Positions 15,324 through 20,420 of a stretch of 20,420 bases of DNA are shown here, one piece after another (position 1 is the first letter of the stretch; every line of letters begins with the position of its first letter). The notes under the pieces were generated by a model. The model was not told the origin of the DNA, did no database searches, and saw only the letters and a program-made list of their open reading frames with translations. The stretch lies in NCBI GenBank assembly GCA_964365025.1, contig CAYIOJ010000013.1:1-20420 (forward strand), read 5' to 3'. This DNA comes from UBA10003 sp964365025. Its GTDB lineage: Bacteria > Patescibacteriota > Patescibacteriia > Magasanikbacterales > UBA10003. The translations under genes and the position numbers were made by a program.

Positions 15324-16226
15324 CTATTGGACGGCCGCGACTATGACCTTCGCCGCCTCGAGCGCCTGCTCCTTCGTGAGCTTGGCGCCGCGGGGGCTGC
15401 CGCCGATCGCCTCGCGCCCGCCCCATCCTGCCGGCTCGAGCTTGGCGAAGACGTTCTTGAGCCCGCCGGGCCCGAAGAACTTCTCCGCCGCCTCGACGTC
15501 GGGGCACCCGATGGTGACGTTGCCGTTGGCCGCGACATACGCGACCACGATCGGCGCCACCTCGGCGTACCACACGTCGAAGCCCCAGACCGGGCTCTCG
15601 ACCACCGCGACCATGTCGGACACCTTGATCACCTCGGCCTTGCGGGCCTCGGCGACGCGGGTGGCCTCCTCGGTCTTCGCGGCCGCGAGCAGCGCCTTGG
15701 GGGCCCGGCCCAGGAGGCAGCGCCAGCGGTCGACGCCGGCGTGGAACGCGGTCGCGTCCTGCGCGCTGGAGCCCATTTGGTTCCAGAGCAACAGGGTCAC
15801 GCCCTCGTCCGTCTCCTCGAGGCGCACGCCGATCGGGGCGGTGTCCACCTTGTTCACCAGCAACGCGAGGCCGCTGATGTCCTTGGTGTTCGCCGCCTTG
15901 ACCGGCGGGGGCGCCTTCTCGAGCTCCGCCGCCCGCGACGGGTGCGGGAGGATCCCGCAGAGCGCCGCGATCGCGAACGTCGCGTCGGCGTCGGCGGCTC
16001 CCGTCACCACGAACTTCGGGTTGTCCTTGCAGACGCCGAAGTGGTCGCGGTACGCGCGGATGGCGACGCCCTCGCGGTGGCTCTCGCTGCCGTGGTGGTC
16101 CATGGCGAGGGGTCCCACTACGGACCCAGTGCTCCCGAAGGAGCACTCCACGGGCTCGAAACCCGTGGCCGTCAGCTGCTCCGCCTCGTCCTTCGAGGCG
16201 GTCCAAATAATAGTCAAACTAGCCAT
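15324..16226 (-). CDS. Hypothetical 300-aa protein with a DHH-like motif, GC-rich SD-led gene
   Basis: Start ATG 16226 follows AAAAGGAGAAAAAA. N-terminal TIIWTASKDEAEQL looks like a beta-alpha unit. Then VGPLAMDHHGSESHREGVAI has Asp43-His44-His45, and VVTGAADADATFAIAALCG has Asp79 and Asp81. A DHH triad plus further acidic residues recalls the DHH phosphoesterase superfamily, but the motif order is not the standard one, so this is a resemblance and not an assignment. The second half is Ala/Glu/Lys-rich with a WGFDVWYAEVAPIVVAYV strand region. There is no signal peptide or membrane span. It is one of the most GC-rich genes in the window. Alternative frames are open only because of composition. 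Confidence 0.75.
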   Translation of the reverse strand: MASLTIIWTASKDEAEQLTATGFEPVECSFGSTGSVVGPLAMDHHGSESHREGVAIRAYRDHFGVCKDNPKFVVTGAADADATFAIAALCGILPHPSRAAELEKAPPPVKAANTKDISGLALLVNKVDTAPIGVRLEETDEGVTLLLWNQMGSSAQDATAFHAGVDRWRCLLGRAPKALLAAAKTEEATRVAEARKAEVIKVSDMVAVVESPVWGFDVWYAEVAPIVVAYVAANGNVTIGCPDVEAAEKFFGPGGLKNVFAKLEPAGWGGREAIGGSPRGAKLTKEQALEAAKVIVAAVQ

Positions 16227-16544
16227 TTTTTTCTCCTTTTCTCGGAGTTCTTCCGGCAGACCCGCGATCATGGCTAACCGCGGCAGAAGTCCTATCCCAA
16301 ATTTCTTTGGAACGGGAATTGTTTGCTTTCAAACAGGCGACATGCCGGTTCAAAAGCGTCTTGTCTGCAAAAGCTGGGCGGTGTCCGCCACCAGCAAGCG
16401 CTCCGGAGCTTCCCCGGAGAATTACTTCCGTCTGTTTGAGGCCGACGGTTGGCCTTTTTATTTCAACGGGAATTTCTCCCCGCCCATTCTCTCCAATCAC
16501 TTGAAGAAAAAAGGCGGAAAAAATTCTGCTGTGGATAAAAATGC
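16227..16544. other. Hairpin-chain leader upstream of the 300-aa gene
   Basis: No convincing gene. Inverted repeats include CCGCG/CGCGG near 16261-16284, CCAAA/TTTGG, TGTTTG/CAAACA, a bulged GCTGG..GCGG/CCGC..CCAGC, CTCCGG/CCGGAG and GGCCGA/TTGGCC. On minus this would be the 5' leader of the 300-aa gene, ending in its SD. Confidence 0.6.
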
Positions 16545-16573
16545 TTGACACGGATACAATACTGTGGTATTAT
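16545..16573 (+). promoter_or_regulatory. Sigma70-type promoter for a small RNA
   Basis: TTGACA (16545-16550), exact 17-bp spacer, TATTAT (16568-16573). The predicted start is at about 16580, exactly where the hairpin GTTGG-TAAAA-CTAAC begins. Confidence 0.8.
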
Positions 16574-16579
16574 AGTTTT

Positions 16580-16646
16580 GTTGGTAAAACTAACAGCGAA
16601 ACATGCGCTCGCTGAATTTCCAGAGCTCCCGCAAGGGAGTTCTTTT
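16580..16646 (+). ncRNA. Candidate small RNA of about 67 nt
   Basis: It is defined by a consensus promoter and an intrinsic terminator, with no ORF in between. It would fold into three hairpins: GTTGG/CTAAC (loop TAAAA) at the 5' end; AGCGA/TCGCT (16595-16613, loop with ATGCG); and the terminator GAGCTCCC/GGGAGTTC with a GCAA tetraloop (16623-16642) followed by TTTT. The linker GAATTTCCAGAGC resembles that of the two-hairpin motif copies. Bases 16580-16602 are complementary to 16701-16723 of the next RNA (21 of 23). I know of no matching RNA family. Confidence 0.6.
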
Positions 16647-16662
16647 AGTAGTCAAATAATGG

Positions 16663-16668
16663 TATAAT
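16663..16668 (+). promoter_or_regulatory. -10 box for the tRNA-like RNA
   Basis: A perfect TATAAT. The -35 position (TTCTTT at 16640-16645, 17-bp spacing) is weak and overlaps the terminator of the preceding small RNA. Predicted start near 16675. Confidence 0.55.
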
Positions 16669-16684
16669 TTGTCTGGATGGACGG

Positions 16685-16756
16685 GGGACGAGTGCGAGCG
16701 GTCTCGCGGTTAGTTTTACCAACCTAGCTCTTGGGGTTCGACTCCCCCTCGTTCCA
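16685..16756 (+). ncRNA. tRNA-like RNA, degenerate or unusual (possible anticodon UUU)
   Basis: A 72-nt element with tRNA features: acceptor GGGACGA/TCGTTCC (extendable to 8 bp) with discriminator A16756; a T loop TTCGACT flanked by GGGG/CCCC; a D-arm-like GCGAG-CGGT-CTCGC; and an anticodon-like arm GGTTA-GTTTTAC-CAACC. Faults: an A-C mismatch in the anticodon stem, a T-C mismatch at the top of the T stem, no U8 in the normal place, and no base between D and anticodon stems. The long D stem with 4-nt loop and 8-bp acceptor recall tRNA-Sec, but the anticodon and short variable region do not. It could be a decayed tRNA, a divergent tRNA-Lys, or a tRNA mimic. It has its own -10 and terminator. 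Confidence 0.45.
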
Positions 16757-16812
16757 TCTAAAATATTCCCATTACAATTTTCAAACACTTTTTTGAAAAC
16801 TTTAATGGAATG

Positions 16813-16857
16813 GCGAGCGCGAAGGTGTGCAACCTTGGCGCTCGCTTTTCTTTTCTT
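16813..16857 (+). terminator. Intrinsic terminator (plus) after the tRNA-like RNA
   Basis: GCGAGCGC...AAGGT and ACCTT...GCGCTCGC pair over 13 of 14 positions around GTGCA, followed by TTTTCTTTTCTT. A second hairpin GGGGCC/GGCCCC with loop GTGCG and a short T-run follows at 16858-16877. Upstream (about 16765-16812) a further long stem ATTCC..ATTA/TAATGGAAT with inner TTTTCAAA/TTTGAAAA is present. Confidence 0.8.
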
Positions 16858-16954
16858 GGGGCCGTGCGGGCCCCTTTGCATTGGCTAACCTCCGCCTGTG
16901 GAGTGTTCTTTGCAAAGCAGAACACACAAACTGCTTTTTCCGGAGCGCGCCTAG

Positions 16955-17143
16955 TTAGGCGGCGCGCCGGAACGACCGCTTTCCGGCCGGCCGACACGCG
17001 TCGGCCTGCCGGAAGTGGGCCGCCACCAGGGCGTAAAGCCCCGGCAGCGGGCGGCCGGCTGCCCGCGCCGAACGCTCGGCGTGGGCCAGATTAGTCCGAG
17101 ACACGACCGTGTCCCGGATTCGAACGACTTGAAGGCGCGTCAT
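16955..17143 (-). CDS. Hypothetical 62-aa basic protein, GC-rich SD-led small gene
   Basis: ATG 17143 follows AAAGGAGGCGCT, a strong SD at good spacing. The product is MTRLQVVRIRDTVVSRTNLA, then HAERSARAAGRPLPGLYALV, then AAHFRQADACRPAGKRSFRR and AA. It is very Arg/Ala-rich and strongly basic, so nucleic-acid binding is possible but not shown. No family is recognised. It shares SD style, strand and high GC with the other cluster genes. A minus promoter-like pair lies about 150 bp upstream, and the leader between contains four stem-loops. The many GC palindromes here are partly coding. Confidence 0.55.
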   Translation of the reverse strand: MTRLQVVRIRDTVVSRTNLAHAERSARAAGRPLPGLYALVAAHFRQADACRPAGKRSFRRAA

Positions 17144-17297
17144 AGCGCCTCCTTTCTGCTATTTTCGCGGCAATCAGTCCAGCCGCGGGCATAGTTGCCC
17201 AAAAACCGGTCACGCCACGACACTCTGTCATGGCGCTTTCAAAAAACACTATTGCTGAATCCCCTTTGCCAACTGGCAAATTATGGGAATGGCGAAA

Positions 17298-17327
17298 ATA
17301 ATGTTTTTGGAAAGATTAAATTGTCAA
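17298..17327 (-). promoter_or_regulatory. Candidate promoter for the 62-aa gene
   Basis: On minus, TTGACA (17327-17322) with an 18-bp spacer to CATTAT (17303-17298), 4 of 6 to the -10 consensus. The start near 17291 gives a leader of about 150 nt. Confidence 0.45.
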
Positions 17328-17359
17328 AGTACCTCTCTCCTCACGACTTGGCTAACAGT

Positions 17360-17404
17360 GTCATTGCGGCGAGTAAGGGATTCTTCGCTCCGCTCAGAAT
17401 GACA
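17360..17404. repeat. Chimeric dispersed palindromic repeat
   Basis: The left arm (GTCATTGCGGCGAG) belongs to the family seen at 2339-2410 and the right arm (TTCGCTCCGCTCAGAATGAC) to that at 2604-2676. The flanks GGCTAACA and TGTTTAGCC extend the inverted repeat outward. Confidence 0.75.
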
Positions 17405-17464
17405 ATGTTTAGCCAGCGGTTGTGATCAAGACTGCCCCTGATTCGATGCCTCTCGTCTGCGCAA

Positions 17465-17493
17465 GAGATTCTTCGCTTACGCTCAGAATGACA
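17465..17493. repeat. Half-unit of the GTCATTCTGAGCG repeat family
   Basis: Minus-strand TGTCATTCTGAGCGTAAGCG followed by AAGAATCTC matches the left arm of the repeat at 2604-2676 with few differences. Only one arm is present. Confidence 0.75.
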
Positions 17494-17937
17494 TTAAACC
17501 GGGGCGCACTATTGACCACTTTGATTCTGGTAACCAAAGGGGAAGACAGAATGTGTGCCGTACCGCTGTGAAGCGGCCGTTGCTATTTTCCTCTGCCTCC
17601 GGATCCTCGGCGTTAGCCAAGGATTTTCCAGATGCGATTCTTAATCGCCAATAGGAATCTCTCTCCTATCTTCACACGGGCGATTAAAAATAACGCGTTT
17701 GCCGTTATGGCTCTCTCTCCATTTAAAGAACATTCTCTTGGGTTAACCAAGAGAGGGCTAAGGGCGACCTCCTCCTTCACTCGCCCTTATTCCTCGCTTG
17801 ATTATATAAAAAGACGCCATTGCATTTGTCTTTCTATATATATTGGAGAAAGCCGAATGCCATAGCGCCTTGGATTGCTTAAATTGGTTTCCCGGTTTAA
17901 GCCCCGGGCTCTCTCCTTTCTATATATTGTAATGAAC

Positions 17938-17965
17938 AAGATTGCTTCGCTTTGCTCGCAATGAC
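17938..17965. repeat. Half-unit of the GTCATTGCGA repeat family
   Basis: Minus-strand GTCATTGCGAGCAAAGCGAA followed by GCAATCTT matches an arm of the repeat at 2339-2410. Confidence 0.75.
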
Positions 17966-18004
17966 TCTATCCTGCCGCTTCACCCTTTTTCATCTTAACA
18001 AAGC

Positions 18005-18033
18005 ATTATACCATATCCCAAAGATTTTGTCAA
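18005..18033 (-). promoter_or_regulatory. Consensus sigma70-type promoter reading left
   Basis: On minus, TTGACA (18033-18028), exact 17-bp spacer, TATAAT (18010-18005): a full match to the consensus. Transcription would start near 17998 and run into the non-coding hairpin-rich region and towards the 62-aa gene. Confidence 0.85.
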
Positions 18034-18127
18034 GAGGCGACTGGCAATATCTAGGGTGCATTTCTTTTTGAGCCTAACACTGCCCTTATTTTTGGCTAAT
18101 TTATCCACATCTTTTGTCAAAAATAAC

Positions 18128-18156
18128 TTGACAAGATATTGAAAATGTGGTATAAT
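18128..18156 (+). promoter_or_regulatory. Consensus sigma70-type promoter for the TrmB-family gene
   Basis: TTGACA (18128-18133), exact 17-bp spacer, TATAAT (18151-18156). The start falls near 18163, which rules out the TTG at 18161 as start codon and leaves a leader of about 19 nt before ATG 18182. Confidence 0.9.
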
Positions 18157-18181
18157 AGATTTGGAATTAAACAATAAAAAT

Positions 18182-18940
18182 ATGTATGAAGACTTCTTCC
18201 GCTCGCTAAACCTTAACGAACATGAGGCTGTGATTTATGAAATTTTGCTTAACTTGGGCGCCTCCCCGGTTAGGGATATTCTTAAAAAGACGCCTGCCTT
18301 AAAACGCAGCAATTTATATAATGTTTTAAATGGCCTTAAACAAGCCGGACTGGTGAATGAAAAACTGGACAAAAATGGTGTTACCCTCTTTTACCCGGAA
18401 TCGCCGGATAAGCTGGAGCCTTTACTAACCGAACAGGAAAAAAAACTGGCCTTATCCAAAGGTCAGTTTGCCGCTCAACTTCCCGCTCTTAAAAACCTCT
18501 TTATGCTCGCACAAGAAAGGCCTGCGGTGAGATTTTTTGACGGCCGGCGCGGCATTGAAAAAGTCGCCCTGGATTCCTTAACTTCCAAAACCGAGATATT
18601 GTCTTATTTGGACCCTTTGGCCATTGATAAACACGCCAAGGATTTTAATCTTGACTATAAAAAACAACGACGCGCCAAAAAAATCTTTAAAAAAATGCTA
18701 GTTGCCGACACGCCAGCTCTGCGCGCCCGTTACCAAAATTTGGAAAAAGACATTACCGCGGCGCGTTTTCTGGATGAAAAAATCACTCCTTTTCAAGGAG
18801 TGATGCAGATTTATGATAATAAAATTTCCTATATCACTCTGACGGAAAAAAGCATGATTGGAGTGATTATTGAAGATCCCGCCATTTATCAAATGCACCG
18901 CGCTATTTTTGAGTATAATTGGCGAATGGCTAAAGAGTAG
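18182..18940 (+). CDS. TrmB-family transcriptional regulator
   Basis: 252 aa. The N-terminal winged helix-turn-helix (about residues 5-70: LNEHEAVIYEILLNLGASPV, then KRSNLYNVLNGLKQAGLV and FYPESPDKLEPLL) is typical of TrmB-like regulators found in archaea and many CPR bacteria. A short helical linker leads to a C-terminal effector-type domain (AVRFFDGRRGIEKVALDSLT, YLDPLAIDKHAKDFN, ITPFQGVMQIYDNKISYITL), similar to the PLD-like domain of the family; the ligand is unknown. I choose ATG 18182 rather than TTG 18161 because of the promoter position. There is no SD. Its 3' end overlaps the convergent GNAT gene by 11 bp. Confidence 0.9.
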   Translation: MYEDFFRSLNLNEHEAVIYEILLNLGASPVRDILKKTPALKRSNLYNVLNGLKQAGLVNEKLDKNGVTLFYPESPDKLEPLLTEQEKKLALSKGQFAAQLPALKNLFMLAQERPAVRFFDGRRGIEKVALDSLTSKTEILSYLDPLAIDKHAKDFNLDYKKQRRAKKIFKKMLVADTPALRARYQNLEKDITAARFLDEKITPFQGVMQIYDNKISYITLTEKSMIGVIIEDPAIYQMHRAIFEYNWRMAKE

Positions 18941-20369
18941 GCGGCCTTTCCAGGTGGTAAAATTTTTCGCCCGTGCCATGATAATCTAGAATTTCTCCAA
19001 CTACTTTAAAACCAAAATCATCTATATAGTGTTTCATCATCGGATTTTTTTCATAAACCACGGCTTCAATTACCTGCTCACGGCCCTCGGTCTCCAATGC
19101 CGCCTTTAACATGGCGCTGCCAATAGCCGAACCCTTGATTTCCGGTCGCACATTCAAGGAGCCGGCGTAAAGACGGCCTTCCGGCAATTCATCAAAGCGG
19201 ACAAACGCCGCCATCTCCCCCTGATGGCGCAAAAGATAAAATATTTTATCGGCTGATTCTAAAGCGGCGCTGAATTCCGTGAGAGTCTTTTTTAACAACG
19301 ACTTGGAATAGCCCGGACGATTTTGCGTAAAAATTTTTTTCATTGTTTCTTTATCAGCCGGTTTCAAGCCGACCGCGGGCGTAATTTGAATTTCCGTGTC
19401 TTTAATATCGCGCAAATCCACTGTCTGCTTCCCGGCCAGGGCCTTAAAAGCGCTGGCAAACAAAAGTATTTCGGTTTTGATGTTCGCGAGACGCGCGAGA
19501 ATATCCTGACTATTGATTTTCCTCTGCCCCAATTTCGCTTTCTGCGTTTCCTGACTGAAATCCGCGAGAAATTGCCTTGATCTTTGCAGTAAATTCTTCA
19601 CGATTTCATCTACTGTCTGTTCGTTGCCGACCTGATCGACCTGCTCCAGCAAATAGTCGCGCGCTTTTTCCACCGCGTCCACAATTTCAAAATATCTGTC
19701 AAAAACCGCCTGCGCCGTCTCTTGATCCAGATTTTCAGCAATGGCCATAATTCTGCCACCCATCTCGGCCCCGTATTCCAAAGACAAAAAAGATTTCAAT
19801 CCGCTTAAACCGTATTTTTCCGCCAAATTAACCACTGCCTCGTAATTTCCTTTCTTCGCCCGAACCGCTTGCACCAGCCAGTGCTGTTCTTGCGCATTCA
19901 ACTGTATTAAATCAACATTAGCGCGACGCGACAAATCAGCTCCTAACCTCAAAAGAAATTTAAAATCATCCACTGCTCGCAGGCGTTTCTGGTAATCCGC
20001 TAATTTTTCATCCGGTCGGCGGGTTTGAAATTCCTCTTGATTGTATTTTCGCGGATCAGACACTTCTTTGTTGGCCTGATAATAGAATGTATGGCGTGCG
20101 CTGTTTCGGCCGGTCGTCCGCACCCGATTCAGGCGAGAATCATTGGAATCGGTCAGGTTGAAAATGTACGCCAATCCTTCTTCGCCCTGTTCATCGCGTT
20201 GAGTAATGCCGGCCATGGTTTCCAAAATCTTATGCACCCGCAAATCGCCCTGATTAGCTTCGCGGGTAATGTTGCGGCCGAGAAAATAGCGGATGCCATC
20301 AATCATCGCCCCACCGTGAGGAATGCGATTGCGGCTGACGGCCATTTTTTCAGCCGGGGCGTAACCCAC
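18930..20369 (-). CDS. 479-aa protein with C-terminal GNAT acetyltransferase domain
   Basis: The C-terminal 130-150 residues look like a GNAT N-acetyltransferase: AAFVRFDELPEGRLYAGSLN, VRPEIKGSAIGSAML (acetyl-CoA loop around 412-417) and YEKNPMMKHYIDDFGFKVVG. The first 330 residues are mostly helical, start SRNRIPHGGAMIDGIRYFLG, and have no recognised domain; the middle (VDAVEKARDYLLEQVDQVGN) may form a coiled coil. The frame is closed upstream by TAG, so the start is GTG 20369 or ATG 20345 (MAVSRN); neither has an SD. The substrate is unknown. A small palindrome CGACATTTGTCG lies at 20401-20412, upstream. Confidence 0.78.
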   Translation of the reverse strand: MGYAPAEKMAVSRNRIPHGGAMIDGIRYFLGRNITREANQGDLRVHKILETMAGITQRDEQGEEGLAYIFNLTDSNDSRLNRVRTTGRNSARHTFYYQANKEVSDPRKYNQEEFQTRRPDEKLADYQKRLRAVDDFKFLLRLGADLSRRANVDLIQLNAQEQHWLVQAVRAKKGNYEAVVNLAEKYGLSGLKSFLSLEYGAEMGGRIMAIAENLDQETAQAVFDRYFEIVDAVEKARDYLLEQVDQVGNEQTVDEIVKNLLQRSRQFLADFSQETQKAKLGQRKINSQDILARLANIKTEILLFASAFKALAGKQTVDLRDIKDTEIQITPAVGLKPADKETMKKIFTQNRPGYSKSLLKKTLTEFSAALESADKIFYLLRHQGEMAAFVRFDELPEGRLYAGSLNVRPEIKGSAIGSAMLKAALETEGREQVIEAVVYEKNPMMKHYIDDFGFKVVGEILDYHGTGEKFYHLERPPTL

Positions 20370-20420
20370 TCGTGTTGCGTTAACTTTTCGCTAACTTAAG
20401 CGACATTTGTCGTTCATTAA

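Larger units (their letters stand above)
17144..18004 (-). other. About 860 nt of apparently non-coding, hairpin-rich sequence downstream of a strong minus promoter
   Basis: No ORF with an SD is seen. Stem-loops include TTTGCC/GGCAAA, CGCCA..GACA/TGTC..TGGCG, CGCGGC/GCCGCG, GGGCA/TGCCC, GCGATT/AATCGC, CTCTTGG/CCAAGAG, AGGGCGA/TCGCCCT, AAAGAC/GTCTTT, CTTTCT/AGAAAG and GCTTAAA/TTTAAGC. GGAGAGAG (minus) occurs four times, at 17340-17333, 17666-17659, 17720-17713 and 17916-17909. CTTTCTATATAT (plus) occurs at 17828 and 17917. Dispersed palindromic repeats sit at 17360, 17465 and 17938. It may be a long leader or a structured RNA. Confidence 0.5.

Noticed and set aside
15066..16277. Plus-strand open frames of about 400 codons opposite the 300-aa gene
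   Set aside because: High GC leaves several frames open; only the minus frame starts behind a strong SD and shows balanced composition.
16464..16493. Nine-codon leader peptide (MGGEKFPLK) upstream of the 300-aa gene
   Set aside because: The GGAGAG is too close to the ATG and nothing else supports translation.
16685..16756. tRNA-Sec
   Set aside because: The acceptor and D arm are suggestive, but the anticodon is not UCA and there is no long variable arm.
16570..16765. tmRNA (ssrA)
   Set aside because: The T arm fits, but the conserved 5' part, the resume-codon ORF and the CTCCACCA-type 3' end are missing and the transcript is broken by a terminator at 16646.
13790..16950. Integron-like gene cassettes with attC sites
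   Set aside because: Hairpins lie between small genes, but no paired RYYYAAC/GTTRRRY core sites of proper spacing and no integron integrase are seen.
17091..17279. Minus open frame overlapping the start of the 62-aa gene
   Set aside because: No SD, runs through four stem-loops, and overlaps the better-supported SD-led 62-aa gene in another frame.

Overview
The window looks like a chromosomal segment from a small-genome bacterium, most likely of the Patescibacteria/CPR (Parcubacteria-like) type. This is inference from gene content and style: a TrmB-family regulator, a FemAB-like peptidoglycan enzyme, an AlbA_2/ATPase regulator, a NIF3 protein, a DUF4143 ATPase, a tRNA without encoded CCA, and many genes without a Shine-Dalgarno (SD) sequence. 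TGA is used as a stop, so the code appears standard.

Layout. (1) Bases 1-7295 are ordinary moderate-GC genes. On the minus strand are an AlbA_2/HATPase regulator running off the left edge, tRNA-Arg(CCG), and a tight operon nif3 - 142-aa hypothetical - ruvA - femAB-like. A large P-type cation ATPase diverges from it on plus. The FemAB-like gene carries two in-frame palindromic repeats. (2) Bases 7296-18033 form an accessory region. Six GC-rich minus-strand genes (161, 1171, 186, 73, 300 and 62 aa) each start behind a clear purine-rich SD, and each is preceded by roughly 150-300 nt of lower-GC sequence holding a chain of stem-loops. One is a DEAH-type helicase; the rest are unrecognised or only weakly suggestive. 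A DUF4143 ATPase and a frameshifted small gene, both plus strand and host-like, sit in the middle. Between the 300-aa and 62-aa genes, on plus, lie a compact small-RNA gene (promoter plus terminator) and a tRNA-like RNA with its own -10 box and terminator. The two share a 23-nt imperfect inverted repeat. A consensus minus promoter at 18033-18005 feeds about 850 nt of apparently non-coding, hairpin-rich sequence. (3) Bases 18040-20420 return to host-like genes: a TrmB-family regulator behind a perfect sigma70-type promoter, converging on a 479-aa protein with a C-terminal GNAT domain.

How it fits together. The left operon combines recombination (RuvA) and cell-wall (FemAB-like) functions. The accessory region has no recognisable integrase, transposase, phage or CRISPR gene. 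Its unity comes from translation style, base composition and repeated RNA-structure motifs, including a family of hairpins with a GTGC(A/G) loop, some followed by a conserved ATTTCCAAAGAGC-like linker and a second hairpin. That RNA-rich region is the best candidate here for something undescribed.
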